Under the pieces are notes generated by a model. The model worked only from the letters and a program-made list of their open reading frames with translations, had not been told where the DNA came from and did no database searches. From contig DAITBA010000003.1 of NCBI GenBank assembly GCA_036824005.1, positions 62,001 to 126,000 of the forward strand: a stretch of DNA of 64,000 nucleotides, read 5' to 3'. Shown here in pieces: positions 45,824 to 57,265 of the stretch; position 1 is the stretch's first letter; each line of letters opens with the position of its first letter. Position numbers and translations under genes: made by a program. The stretch comes from DAITBA01 sp036824005. GTDB taxonomy: Bacteria; Pseudomonadota; Gammaproteobacteria; Burkholderiales; Rhodocyclaceae.

Positions 45824-45922
45824 GATGGGGCGTGCGGCGACGGGAAGGGACGCGGGTCGCTGCCCGGCGCGTTGCGCACGCCTGGGGTGATGGTTTGTCG
45901 TTGTAACAACAAGGAGGCGAGC

Positions 45923-47074
45923 ATGTTCGAAATCGTGGAAAAGGAACCGAGCGGTACCGTGATCAAGGTAATCGGCGTCGGTGGCGCCGGCGGCAACGCC
46001 GTCGAGCACATGATCCGGGAAGGGGTGCAGGGCGTGGAATTCATCTGCGCCAACACCGACGCCCAGGCGCTCAAGCGCAGTTCAGCGGCGGCCAAGCTGC
46101 AACTCGGCCGCTCCGGCCTGGGCGCGGGAGCGAAACCGGATATGGGGCGCACGTCGGCCGTCGAAGAACGCGAACGCATCGCCGATGCCCTGCGTGGCGC
46201 GCACATGGTGTTCATCACCGCCGGCATGGGCGGCGGCACGGGCACGGGTGCGGCACCGGTGGTCGCGGAAGTCGCCCGCGAGCTGGGCATCCTGACCGTT
46301 GCCGTGGTGACCAAACCCTTCGCCTTCGAGGGCAAGCGCATCCGCATCGCCGAGCAGGGCATCGAGGAGCTGGCCAAGCACGTCGATTCGCTCATCGTCA
46401 TCCTCAATGAGCGCCTGATGGAGGTGCTCGGCGACGATGTCAGTGTGCAGGAGGCCTTCAAGGCGGCGGACAACGTGCTGCGCAACGCCGTCGGCGGCAT
46501 CGCCGAAATCATCAACTTCCCCGGTCTGGTCAATGTGGACTTCGAGGACGTGCGGACCGTCATGGGCGAGATGGGTATGGCCATGATGGGTTCCGCATCG
46601 AGCGCCGGTGTCGACCGTGCCCGCCTGGCCGCGGAACAGGCGGTGGCGAGCCCGCTGCTGGAGGGTATCAACCTGTCCGGCGCGCGCGGCGTGCTGGTGA
46701 ACATCACGGCCAGCGCCTCCCTGCGCATGAAGGAGGTCAACGAGGTCATGAACACCATCCGCGCGTTCGCCGCCGAGGATGCCCACATCATCTTCGGTGC
46801 CGTGTTCGACGACAACATGGATGACGGTCTGCGCGTGACGGTTGTCGCCACGGGGCTGGGCATGGCAAACCGCGCCCAGGCCAAGCCGCCGATGAAGCTC
46901 GTCCCGGCGACGGGAACCGACGGCATGCCGATCGCGGTCGAAACCATCGATTACAGCGGACTGGACGTGCCGGCGGTCATGCGCACCCGTCGTACGTCCA
47001 CCGTCGAGGCCATGACGGCGAGCGGCGTGGACAAGTACGACATACCCGCTTTCCTCAGGAAGCAGGCCGACTGA
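45923..47074 (+). CDS. ftsZ: Cell division GTPase FtsZ
   Basis: FtsZ polymerises into the Z-ring. The 383-residue protein has VIGVGGAGGNAVEHM, the tubulin loop GGGTGTGAAP, NVDFEDVRTVM, and the C-terminal tail DIPAFLRKQ that binds FtsA and ZipA. The ATG at 45923 follows AAGGAGG; an upstream in-frame ATG at 45872 adds 17 unrelated residues and is rejected. Confidence 0.98.
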   Translation: MFEIVEKEPSGTVIKVIGVGGAGGNAVEHMIREGVQGVEFICANTDAQALKRSSAAAKLQLGRSGLGAGAKPDMGRTSAVEERERIADALRGAHMVFITAGMGGGTGTGAAPVVAEVARELGILTVAVVTKPFAFEGKRIRIAEQGIEELAKHVDSLIVILNERLMEVLGDDVSVQEAFKAADNVLRNAVGGIAEIINFPGLVNVDFEDVRTVMGEMGMAMMGSASSAGVDRARLAAEQAVASPLLEGINLSGARGVLVNITASASLRMKEVNEVMNTIRAFAAEDAHIIFGAVFDDNMDDGLRVTVVATGLGMANRAQAKPPMKLVPATGTDGMPIAVETIDYSGLDVPAVMRTRRTSTVEAMTASGVDKYDIPAFLRKQAD

Positions 47075-47209
47075 GCGGCAAGCTTCGCGCAGTGCTGCCG
47101 GACGTTGGCCATTCGGTCGGCGCGGGTGCGACCACGGTCGCCGCGGTCAGGCGGGGTCTGTCATCCCCCGGGCCGCAGGTGCGTTACGGAGCAGGGCGGA
47201 TGGGCAATA

Positions 47210-47218
47210 TGTTAAAAT
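47210..47218 (+). promoter_or_regulatory. Extended -10 element upstream of lpxC
   Basis: TGTTAAAAT fits the TGnTATAAT extended -10 pattern, 29 bases before the lpxC start. No good -35 lies at 17 bases. lpxC often has its own promoter after ftsZ. Confidence 0.45.
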
Positions 47219-47246
47219 TCGCCTCTTTGTCATAGCGCTCTATGCC

Positions 47247-48164
47247 ATGCTCAAGCAGCGCACGCTGAAATCGGCGATCAGTGCCACCGGTGTGGGATTG
47301 CACAGCGGGGTCAAGGTCACCTTGACCCTGCGCCCGGCGGCCGCCGATACCGGCATCGTCTTTCGTCGCGTGGACACCGTTCCGCCGACGGAGCTGCGCG
47401 CCGATCCGTATTCGGTCGTCGATACGCGCTTGTGCTCGGGGTTGCAGCGCGGCGATGTTAAGGTCAGCACGGTCGAGCATTTGATGTCGGCGCTGGCGGG
47501 GCTGGGCATCGACAACGTTCATGTCGACCTCGATGCCCAGGAAATCCCGATCATGGACGGCAGCGCTGCGCCGTTCGTGTTTCTGCTGCAGTCGGCAGGC
47601 ATCGAGGAGCAGGCGGCGCCGAAGAAGTTCCTGCGCGTCAAGCGGCCGGTCGAGGTGCGCGACGGCGACAAATGGGCGCGGCTCGATCCCTATGACGGCT
47701 TCCGCCTGACGTTTTCGATTGTCTTCAACCACCCTGCTGTCGATCGCACTGGCACCAGCGTCACGGTCGATTTCGCCGAGAACTCCTATGTCAAGGAGGT
47801 GGCGCGCGCCAGGACATTCGGCTTCATGCAGGACGTCGAGGCGATGCGCGCCAGCGGCCTGGCCCTAGGCGGCAGCCTGGACAACGCGATCGTCATGGAC
47901 GAGTACCGTGTGCTCAACAGCGAAGGACTGCGCTACGCCGACGAGTTCGTCAAGCACAAGGTGCTCGATGCCGTAGGCGATCTGTATCTCGTCGGGCATC
48001 CGCTGCTCGCGGCATTTTCGGCGCACAAATCCGGTCACGCCCTGAACAACGAGCTGCTGCGGGCCCTGCTCGCCGACCAGCGAGCGTGGGAGATGATCAG
48101 CTTTGCCGCCGAAGAGGACGTGCCGCCGGCGGTCGCACGTCTGTTCGCGCCCCAGTTTGCCTGA
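47247..48164 (+). CDS. lpxC: UDP-3-O-acyl-GlcNAc deacetylase
   Basis: LpxC catalyses the committed step of lipid A synthesis. The 305-residue zinc enzyme has VGLHSG, the zinc His in STVEHLMSAL, the site HKVLDAVGDLYLVG with zinc His and Asp, and the catalytic His in HKSGHALNN. It ends the dcw cluster. An ATG 5 bases upstream is in another frame. Confidence 0.97.
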   Translation: MLKQRTLKSAISATGVGLHSGVKVTLTLRPAAADTGIVFRRVDTVPPTELRADPYSVVDTRLCSGLQRGDVKVSTVEHLMSALAGLGIDNVHVDLDAQEIPIMDGSAAPFVFLLQSAGIEEQAAPKKFLRVKRPVEVRDGDKWARLDPYDGFRLTFSIVFNHPAVDRTGTSVTVDFAENSYVKEVARARTFGFMQDVEAMRASGLALGGSLDNAIVMDEYRVLNSEGLRYADEFVKHKVLDAVGDLYLVGHPLLAAFSAHKSGHALNNELLRALLADQRAWEMISFAAEEDVPPAVARLFAPQFA

Positions 48165-48188
48165 CCGCCCCGCCGTCATCGCCCGAAC

Positions 48189-48371
48189 ATGCTGATCCTG
48201 CGTATCGTCGGCGTGCTGGCGGTGATCGCCATTGGCGCCGGCATCCTTGCCTTCCTGTTTACCCGCGATCGGCGCTACCTCGGTTTCGCCTGGCGGGTCG
48301 GCAAGTATGCTCTGATTTTTGCTCTGATCGTTCTTTCCCTGTTTTTTCTCGAACGCGTTATCGTTCTTTGA
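48189..48371 (+). CDS. Small two-helix membrane protein
   Basis: The 60-residue product consists of two hydrophobic helices (about 2-24 and 38-58) joined by a basic loop (RDRRYLGFAWRVGKY). It starts 24 bases after lpxC. Small proteins of this size and pattern often follow lpxC in betaproteobacteria as far as I recall, but I cannot name a family or function. Confidence 0.7.
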   Translation: MLILRIVGVLAVIAIGAGILAFLFTRDRRYLGFAWRVGKYALIFALIVLSLFFLERVIVL

Positions 48372-48494
48372 CCGGGCCGGTGCCCGGATCACGGCGCTGC
48401 GCGGCCGGATGCTCCTCCCGCATCGTGTTCGGCGCGGGAGGGACGGCCTGACAACGGCGCGCGGCTGCAGTCACCAGCGAAAGTAAAAGTGGCG

Positions 48495-48974
48495 TTACGG
48501 CGCTTTGGGGCGGCCGGAGCTCTCTTTGGGCGGCGGACGCTTGCGCGCGTCTTGCCGTGCCAGCATGCGATCCACCGCCCGTTTCAGCGGCGAATCGGGT
48601 AGCCGGCCGGAAAGCCGCGCCAGCTCTTGGATTGCCGCCGGCGCGAGCTCGGGACGCTCTATTTTCAAGGACTTACCGGCGTTAGCGGGCGCTTGCACTT
48701 TGACCTGAATTTTAGTAATCTCGCAACTCCTGTTTGAAAACTCGTCGCATAGTCTCGGTGCCAACTGCCTGAGCTTCGCGGCGACCGCGCCGTTCGCGGC
48801 GTGGACAATAACAACCCCCTGCTTCAGATTCGCCACCTGGCTGGAACGGGCCAGAGGCTTCGGCGCGATCTGCTGGAATATCCGCTGCAGCCTCATCAGG
48901 CGGGCAGCGTGCGTGGCGAGGGGTGCCAGATCTTCAGAGAGCGTGAGTAAGGCGTGGAGTTTTGTCGCGCTCAT
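48495..48974 (-). CDS. DUF721 (DciA-like) protein
   Basis: The 159-residue product has the DUF721 pattern: LQRIFQQIAPKPLARSSQVANLKQGVVIVHAANGAVAAKLRQ, in pieces RIFQQIAP, GVVIVHA and KLRQLAP, then a KH-like fold and a basic Pro/Lys tail. DciA proteins help load the replicative helicase DnaB in bacteria that lack DnaC. It is divergent from the M23 peptidase gene with only 22 bases between the starts, so the promoters overlap the genes. Confidence 0.8.
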   Translation of the reverse strand: MSATKLHALLTLSEDLAPLATHAARLMRLQRIFQQIAPKPLARSSQVANLKQGVVIVHAANGAVAAKLRQLAPRLCDEFSNRSCEITKIQVKVQAPANAGKSLKIERPELAPAAIQELARLSGRLPDSPLKRAVDRMLARQDARKRPPPKESSGRPKAP

Positions 48975-48996
48975 TCGATTCTCTGGGAGGAGCTAG

Positions 48997-49947
48997 ATGC
49001 ATATTATTCTTGTATCCGACCGCATGGCAACGGCACGGACGATCACGCTGACCAGCCGCCATCTCGTCCTCGCTGCGGTCGTTCTGACCGTCGCCGTGCT
49101 CTCGATCTCCTCGCTCTTCTCCTTCGTGACCCTGCGTCATGCGGCCGAGATGCGGTTGCCCTTCGTCCAGGAGTTGCTGCTCAGCCTGCGTCAGGAGGAA
49201 ACCCGTAAGACCCAGGAGTTCCTGCGCGAAAACCTCAATGCCATGGCCGTCAAGCTTGGTCAGCTCCAGGCTCAGTTGATCCGCCTCGACTCGCTCGGTG
49301 AGCGCCTCGGCAGCTTGGCCGGCATCAAGCCCCAGGAGTTCAGGATGAGCGAGCCGCCGGCCCGTGGCGGCATGCTGGTCGAACCCGCGCGGCCGCTATC
49401 GGCGGCGGACATGCAGCAGCAACTGGATGCTCTGTCCCATCAATTGGAAGTGCGCAGCGACTACCTCGGGCTGGTGGAGTCCGAGATGCTGGACGAGCGG
49501 GTGCGGCGCAATCTCCTACCGACGACGCTGCCCATTACGACGACTTGGAATGCATCGAGCTTCGGTTGGCGAATCGATCCCTTTACCGGCCAGAACGCGC
49601 TGCACGAAGGCGTGGACTTCGTCGCCGACACCGGCACGGCGATCATGGCCGCCGCCGGCGGCATTGTCGTCACGGCGGACTTTCAGCCCCACTATGGCAA
49701 CACCGTCGAGATCGACCATGGCAACGGCCTGACTACCCGCTACGCCCACGCCTCGAAAATCCTGGTCAAGGTCGGCGCGGTGGTCAAGCGCGGCCAGAAG
49801 ATCGCCGAGGTCGGCTCCACCGGTCGTTCAACCGGGCCGCACCTGCACTTCGAAGTGCGCAAGAACGGTGTTGCCCAGAATCCCAACCGCTTCCTCCAGC
49901 ACGCGCAGCAGAACGGCGACGGTGCGCTGGCAGCACACCGCAAGTAG
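48997..49947 (+). CDS. M23 family metallopeptidase
   Basis: The 316-residue protein has an N-terminal membrane helix (about 25-48), a coiled-coil region (about 60-160) and a LytM/M23 domain with zinc ligands in HEGVDF and HLHFEV. It is expected to cut peptidoglycan cross-bridges or to activate amidases in the periplasm; the ligands present suggest an active enzyme. GGGAGGAG 5 bases before the ATG fixes the start. secA follows after 136 bases, an arrangement common in betaproteobacteria. Confidence 0.92.
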   Translation: MHIILVSDRMATARTITLTSRHLVLAAVVLTVAVLSISSLFSFVTLRHAAEMRLPFVQELLLSLRQEETRKTQEFLRENLNAMAVKLGQLQAQLIRLDSLGERLGSLAGIKPQEFRMSEPPARGGMLVEPARPLSAADMQQQLDALSHQLEVRSDYLGLVESEMLDERVRRNLLPTTLPITTTWNASSFGWRIDPFTGQNALHEGVDFVADTGTAIMAAAGGIVVTADFQPHYGNTVEIDHGNGLTTRYAHASKILVKVGAVVKRGQKIAEVGSTGRSTGPHLHFEVRKNGVAQNPNRFLQHAQQNGDGALAAHRK

Positions 49948-50083
49948 CGCAGCGACGGCTTCTGTCCCGATCTCTTCGTGACGGGCTGGCTGAGGGCGGC
50001 CCGTCGCCCGGGTTGGGCGCTCCCGACGTGGTAAACTCCGCAGTTTTGCGGCCCCCCGCCGCGCCAGCCGCGTCCCGAATTCC

Positions 50084-52813
<2,730 letters not shown>

Positions 52814-52820
52814 TCGATGA

Positions 52821-52889
52821 ACCACCAAGGGCACAAAGGACACCAAGCTTTGCCTGGTTTTCCTTCGTGTCCTTGGTGTCCTTGGTGGT
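52821..52889. repeat. Inverted-repeat element copy 4 (type B arms, no gene)
   Basis: The left arm ACCACCAAGGGCACAAAGG and the right arm CCTTGGTGTCCTTGGTGGT are near-complements built on 9-base units, with a loop of about 15 bases. It fills the secA-argJ joint; the argJ ATG lies 6 bases after it and uses GGTGAG at its edge as the nearest purine-rich site. Confidence 0.9.
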
Positions 52890-52894
52890 GAGAA

Positions 52895-54133
52895 ATGCCT
52901 GTTAACTATTCGACCCCATCTGCCGAGGCCCTGCATGCGGTTCATGGCGTTCGCCTCGGCACGGCCGAGGCCGGCATCCGCAAGCTCGATCGGAAGGACT
53001 TGCTGCTGATCGAACTGGCGCCGGGCAGCACCGTCGCCGGCGTGTTTACCCAAAACCGTTTCTGCGCGGCGCCCGTGACCGTCTGCAAGGCAAATCTGGA
53101 GTTGGCCCGCCAGGACAACGGCATCCGCGCGCTGCTGATCAATACCGGCATCGCCAACGCCGGCACCGGTGCGCCGGGGCTTGCGGCGGCCCAGGCGACC
53201 TGCGCCGCGGTGGCGCAGCGCCTGGGCTGCCGGCCGGACCAGGTGCTGCCGTTTTCCACCGGCGTCATCATGGAACCGCTTCCGGTCGAGCGCATCGAGG
53301 CGGCGCTCCCTGTCTGCGTCGCGAACTTGGACGAGCGCCGCTGGCATGAGGCTGCCCACGCCATTATGACGACCGATACTGTAGCCAAGGCTGCCTCGCG
53401 CCGCGTCGAGATCGACGGCGTGCCCGTCACCATCACCGGCATTGCCAAGGGGGCCGGCATGATCCGGCCGAACATGGCGACCATGCTCGGCTTCGTCGCC
53501 ACCGACGCCCCGGTGGACCAGCCCGTGTTGGAGCGGCTGGTGCGGGAGGTGGCGGATCGCTCGTTCAACTGCGTGACGGTGGATGGGGACACGTCCACCA
53601 ACGATTCGTTCGTCCTGCTCGCCACGGGCAGGGCGGGTGGCGCGCCCATTGCCGACGGCGACAGTGCTGCGTGCGCCGTACTGCGCGAGGCGCTCGTTGC
53701 CGTGGCGGCGGAACTTGCCCGGGCCATCGTGCGCGATGGCGAAGGCGCGACCAAGTTCATCAGCATCGTCGTCGAGGGCGGGCGCGACGTGGCGGAGTGC
53801 AGGGCGGTCGGCTATGCCATCGCCCACTCGCCGCTGGTGAAAACCGCGTTCTTCGCTTCCGATCCCAATCTCGGCCGCATTCTCGCAGCCATCGGCAATG
53901 CCGGCATCGGCGACCTCGACGTGACGAAGGTGCGCCTGTGGCTCGATGAGGTTCTCGTCGCCGCCGATGGCGGTCGTCACCCCGACTACCGCGAGGAGGA
54001 CGGCGTCCGGGTGATGAAGCAGGACGAGATCACGGTGCGCGTCGACCTGGCGCGGGGCGCCGCGCAGGCGACCGTGTGGACCTGCGACTTTTCCTACGAC
54101 TACGTGAAAATCAACGCGGATTATCGGAGTTAA
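52895..54133 (+). CDS. argJ: Bifunctional ornithine acetyltransferase / N-acetylglutamate synthase
   Basis: ArgJ transfers the acetyl group from N-acetylornithine to glutamate in arginine synthesis. The 412-residue precursor has the self-cleavage site IRPNMATMLGF, where Thr becomes the N-terminal nucleophile of the beta chain, and GAGMI just before it. Further blocks are NCVTVDGDTSTNDS and FKTAFFAS-like VKTAFFASDPNLGRIL. It follows secA on the same strand. Confidence 0.96.
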   Translation: MPVNYSTPSAEALHAVHGVRLGTAEAGIRKLDRKDLLLIELAPGSTVAGVFTQNRFCAAPVTVCKANLELARQDNGIRALLINTGIANAGTGAPGLAAAQATCAAVAQRLGCRPDQVLPFSTGVIMEPLPVERIEAALPVCVANLDERRWHEAAHAIMTTDTVAKAASRRVEIDGVPVTITGIAKGAGMIRPNMATMLGFVATDAPVDQPVLERLVREVADRSFNCVTVDGDTSTNDSFVLLATGRAGGAPIADGDSAACAVLREALVAVAAELARAIVRDGEGATKFISIVVEGGRDVAECRAVGYAIAHSPLVKTAFFASDPNLGRILAAIGNAGIGDLDVTKVRLWLDEVLVAADGGRHPDYREEDGVRVMKQDEITVRVDLARGAAQATVWTCDFSYDYVKINADYRS

Positions 54134-54141
54134 CAGCAGCT

Positions 54142-54241
54142 CACCACAGAGGACGCAGAGGACACAGAGGAAAGGCGGGATGCGATGTGAATTCTTCGCC
54201 CCCCTTTCATCTCCTCTGCGTCCTCCGCGTCCTCTGTGGTG
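54142..54241. repeat. Inverted-repeat element copy 5 (type A arms, no gene)
   Basis: The left arm CACCACAGAGGACGCAGAGG and right arm CCTCCGCGTCCTCTGTGGTG match over about 30 bases with a 9-base unit (GAGGACGCA). About 45 bases lie between. It sits between the convergent argJ and methyltransferase genes, 8 bases after the argJ stop. Confidence 0.9.
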
Positions 54242-54278
54242 AAGTCAGTTTTCGGGCGATTCGCGTTGCCCCCGGCGC

Positions 54279-54878
54279 TCAGCCGGCCTTCCTCAGCCGG
54301 ATGACCCGGAACCAACCGCGCGCCAGGACCGGCTCGTCGCTCACCAGCTCCAGCTCCGGCACGGTCGCCAGCACGTCCTCGAACACGACATCCAGCCGCG
54401 TCGCCAGGCGACGGACCACAGGATTCAGCACCCGGCGCAGTGGCGCCGCCTGACGCGGCCGGAGGAACTTGTCGAACACCAGCACGCTGCCGCCGGGGCG
54501 CACGGTGCGCGCCGCTTCGGCAAGACAAAGCATGGGTTGCGGCACCACCGCCAAGATCAGGTGCAGTACGGCGGCATCGAATGCGTCGTTGGCGAACGGC
54601 AGGCGTTGGGCATCGCCGCGTACGGCAGTGAAATCCAGACCAGCGTTGCGCCGACGCGTCTTCGCCAGCATCGCGCCAGTCAGGTCGAGCCCGGCGTAGC
54701 GGTGCTGGCGCGGCAAAAAGGGCAAGTCGAGTCCCGTTCCTACGCCGGCGAGCAGCACGTGACAGGGCGGACTGTTGGCAATCAGTTCGATGTTGCGGCG
54801 GCGTGCCGCCCGCGTCGCCGTGTCGATGAGTACGTCATAGAACGGCGCGAACAGCGTGTAGCTATGCTTGAGGGACAT
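54279..54878 (-). CDS. Class I SAM-dependent methyltransferase, PmtA/UbiE-like
   Basis: The 199-residue protein has the SAM motif VLLAGVGTGLDLPFL, AGLDLTGAMLAKTRR, RGDAQRLPFANDAFDAAV and LRVLNPVVRRLATRLDV near the end. The start MSLKHSYTLFAPFYDVLID resembles phosphatidylethanolamine and UbiE-type methyltransferases. The methyl acceptor is unknown; a lipid or quinone precursor is likely by family. It lies between two inverted-repeat elements. Confidence 0.82.
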   Translation of the reverse strand: MSLKHSYTLFAPFYDVLIDTATRAARRRNIELIANSPPCHVLLAGVGTGLDLPFLPRQHRYAGLDLTGAMLAKTRRRNAGLDFTAVRGDAQRLPFANDAFDAAVLHLILAVVPQPMLCLAEAARTVRPGGSVLVFDKFLRPRQAAPLRRVLNPVVRRLATRLDVVFEDVLATVPELELVSDEPVLARGWFRVIRLRKAG

Positions 54879-54927
54879 GGTGCGGGACGTTAGCGCGGCG
54901 AGGTCTGTGCCCCCGAAAATCTATTCT

Positions 54928-55062
54928 CACCACCAAGGACACCAAGAACACGAAGAAATCCCGGCTCCTTCATACAATAGCGCATCTGCGTACTGAATCA
55001 GGGACGGCGGCATTCCAGGCGCTCGGACTTCCTTCTTGGTGTCCTTTGTGTCCTTGGTGGTG
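54928..55062. repeat. Inverted-repeat element copy 6 (type B arms, no gene)
   Basis: The left arm CACCACCAAGGACACCAAG and right arm CCTTTGTGTCCTTGGTGGTG are near-complements of about 33 bases on the 9-base unit. About 70 bases of unrelated sequence lie between. It lies between the methyltransferase start and the apaG end. Confidence 0.9.
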
Positions 55063-55137
55063 AACTGCCCTGCGACGGGCGGGCCGCCCCAACCCCAGTT
55101 GGCGCCGGTCCTCGCGCCTTGGGCAGCGCTTTTCGTC

Positions 55138-55521
55138 TCAATGCAGCACGCGCGGCATGGCGAGCGTGAACTCGGCGATCGGTGCCTCGAAGTGGGTGCC
55201 GTCCTCGGCGACCATCTGATACGCGCCGCGCATGGTACCCACCGGCGTCGTGAGCGCGCAACCGCTGGTGTATTCGAAACTCTCGCCCGGTCGCAGCAGC
55301 GGCTGCTGGCCGACTACGCCGAGTCCGCGCACCTCCTGCACCTGCGCTTCGGCGTCGGTGATGATCCAATGGCGGCTGACCAGTTGCGCGCTAATGCTGC
55401 CGGTGTTGCGGACGGTAATGGTGTAGGCGAAGACATAACGGCCGCCGACGGGATCGGACTGATCCGCAAGATACTCCGTTTGCGCGGAAACGTTGATTTC
55501 GTATTTCTTGCTTTCGGCCAT
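55138..55521 (-). CDS. apaG: ApaG protein
   Basis: The 127-residue ApaG/DUF525 protein has VSAQTEYLADQSDPVGGRYVFAYTI, in part YVFAYTITVRNTG, SRHWIITDAEAQVQEVRG, GVVGQQPLL and PGESFEYTSGC. It is an immunoglobulin-like beta sandwich of unclear function, linked to Co2+ and Mg2+ efflux in enterics. ATG 55521 is chosen by family start. It is divergent from rpe, a common order in betaproteobacteria. Confidence 0.93.
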   Translation of the reverse strand: MAESKKYEINVSAQTEYLADQSDPVGGRYVFAYTITVRNTGSISAQLVSRHWIITDAEAQVQEVRGLGVVGQQPLLRPGESFEYTSGCALTTPVGTMRGAYQMVAEDGTHFEAPIAEFTLAMPRVLH

Positions 55522-55708
55522 CACGCTATTGAATCCGATTTCCCCGCACGTGGCAAGAAATCCCGCTGCCGCAGGGCAGCGGGCGCGCAGGGTCTGAACC
55601 CGCGGGTACCGTTGCAAAGAGCTGGTTATGGAAAGCATAAGAAAAACTCAGTTTCCTTATGGATAAAACTGGCTAGAATCGTTTCATCTTAGCAATTGGA
55701 GCCCATCC

Positions 55709-56371
55709 ATGTATCGCATCGCGCCGAGCATTCTCTCCGCCAACTTCGCCAAATTGGGCGAGGAGGTCACCAACGTCATCGCCGCCGGCGCCGATTGGAT
55801 TCATTTCGATGTCATGGACAACCACTATGTGCCCAATCTCACCATCGGGCCACTGGTGTGCGAGGCGATCCGACCCCTGACGGAGGCGACGATCGACGTC
55901 CATCTGATGGTCAAGCCCGTGGATCGCATCATTCCAGACTTCGCCAAGGCGGGCGCCAATCTCATCAGCTTCCATCCCGAGGCTTCCGAGCATGTCGACC
56001 GCTCGCTGGCGCTGATCAAGGATTGCGGCTGCCAGACCGGCCTCGTGTTCAATCCCGCCACGCCGTTGCACTACCTGGACCACGTGATGGACAAGCTGGA
56101 TCTGATCCTGATCATGTCGGTGAACCCCGGTTTCGGCGGGCAAAAGTTCATCGCCGAGGCGCTCAACAAACTGCGCGCGGTGCGCCGGCGCATCGACGAG
56201 TCGGGGCGGGACATTCGTCTGGAGGTGGATGGCGGCGTGAAGGTGGACAACATCGCCGAGATCGCCGCCGCCGGCGCCGACACCTTCGTTGCCGGCTCCG
56301 CCATCTACGGCACCAAGGATTACAAGGCGACCATCGCCGCCATGCGCGCCGAGTTGGCGCAGGTCAAGTAG
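55709..56371 (+). CDS. rpe: Ribulose-5-phosphate 3-epimerase
   Basis: Rpe interconverts ribulose 5-phosphate and xylulose 5-phosphate. The 220-residue TIM barrel has APSILSANFAKLGEE, WIHFDVMDNHYVPNLTIGP, with the metal-binding His and Asp, MSVNPGFGGQKF and EVDGGVKVDNI. A TAGAAT element (55673-55678) is a possible -10 box. gph and trpE follow on the same strand, the usual order here. Confidence 0.97.
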   Translation: MYRIAPSILSANFAKLGEEVTNVIAAGADWIHFDVMDNHYVPNLTIGPLVCEAIRPLTEATIDVHLMVKPVDRIIPDFAKAGANLISFHPEASEHVDRSLALIKDCGCQTGLVFNPATPLHYLDHVMDKLDLILIMSVNPGFGGQKFIAEALNKLRAVRRRIDESGRDIRLEVDGGVKVDNIAEIAAAGADTFVAGSAIYGTKDYKATIAAMRAELAQVK

Positions 56372-56434
56372 GGCGCCGGGGCCGGCGACGGCTACCGGAG
56401 CATCCACGCCGACTCGCGACACGGACGCCGGCTC

Positions 56435-57124
56435 ATGCGCTTTCCGATCCCCGTCGACAGCGTGACGCTCGACCTCGACGGCACGTTGTTGGATACCGTT
56501 CCCGATCTTGCCGCGGCGGCCAATCTCATGCTGTGCGAATTGGGGCTGCCCGAGCGCCGCGACGAAGAGATCCGCCGATTCGTCGGCCGAGGCATTCCCA
56601 ATCTGGTCCAGCGTTGCGTGACACGCGAAACCGCCCCCGATACCGCCTTTCTGGCTCGGGCCAACGAAGTATTCCGCCGCCACTACGCGCTCACGAACGG
56701 CCGGCGCTCGACCCCGTATCCCGGCGTGCTGGCGGGGCTCGACGCTTTTCGTCGCATGGGCCTGCCCATGGCCTGTATCACGAACAAGGCGGCGGCATTC
56801 ACCGAACCGCTGCTTCACATGACCGGCCTGGCGGACTATCTCGCACTGGCCGTCTCGGGCGATACCCTGCCGGAAAGGAAGCCGCACCCCCTGCCGCTGC
56901 TCTACGCCTGTGAGCAGCTCGGCGTTGCCCCCAGCCACAATCTGCATATCGGCGATTCCAAGCACGATACCTTCGCTGCCCGTGCCGCCGGTTGCCCGGT
57001 ATTCTGCGTGCCCTATGGCTACAACGAGGGCGGGGACGTGCGCGAGCTGGATTGTGATGCTATAGTGTCCACGCTCGACGAAGCCGCGACGCGGATCGTC
57101 AAGTTATCCAAATCTGCTATCTGA
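56435..57124 (+). CDS. gph: Phosphoglycolate phosphatase
   Basis: Gph removes phosphate from 2-phosphoglycolate. The 229-residue HAD protein has the nucleophile motif DLDGTLLDT, ITNKAAAFTEPLL with the motif II Thr, KPHPLPLLYACEQLG with the motif III Lys, and the metal site IGDSKHDTFAARAAG. The trp leader peptide frame begins 7 bases after its stop. Confidence 0.95.
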   Translation: MRFPIPVDSVTLDLDGTLLDTVPDLAAAANLMLCELGLPERRDEEIRRFVGRGIPNLVQRCVTRETAPDTAFLARANEVFRRHYALTNGRRSTPYPGVLAGLDAFRRMGLPMACITNKAAAFTEPLLHMTGLADYLALAVSGDTLPERKPHPLPLLYACEQLGVAPSHNLHIGDSKHDTFAARAAGCPVFCVPYGYNEGGDVRELDCDAIVSTLDEAATRIVKLSKSAI

Positions 57125-57130
57125 ACCGTC

Positions 57131-57211
57131 GTGACCCACACGAAACGCACGTACGAGAGGAAGTACGCGAAAGGTGCCGAGGCATGGCCCTGGCGTCGCT
57201 GGCGTCCCTAG
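57131..57211 (+). CDS. trpL: trp leader peptide
   Basis: A GTG-started frame of 26 codons ends in WPWRRWRP followed by TAG, with three Trp codons in eight (TGG at 57185, 57191 and 57200). It lies between gph and trpE and is followed at 12 bases by the terminator at 57223-57246. This is the classical arrangement of ribosome-mediated trp attenuation. The GTG has only a weak ribosome binding site, so the exact start is less certain than the Trp-rich end. Confidence 0.75.
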   Translation: MTHTKRTYERKYAKGAEAWPWRRWRP

Positions 57212-57222
57212 GCGTCGGCGCT

Positions 57223-57246
57223 GCGGGATGTTCCCGCGTCCTTTTT
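57223..57246 (+). terminator. trp attenuator
   Basis: GCGGGA-TGT-TCCCGC is followed by GTCC and TTTTT. A rival pairing is possible between GCGTCCC (57202-57208), which starts at the last base of the third Trp codon, and GGGATGT (57225-57231), which overlaps the terminator stem. Ribosome stalling on scarce Trp-tRNA could thus favour read-through into trpE. Confidence 0.75.
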
Positions 57247-57265
57247 CTTGTGCTGTGGGGTCATG

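Noticed and set aside
54142..54241. Short regular repeats that might suggest a CRISPR array
   Set aside because: The units are 8-9 bases and mirrored across a centre, with no spacers of constant size and no cas genes; they are inverted-repeat elements.
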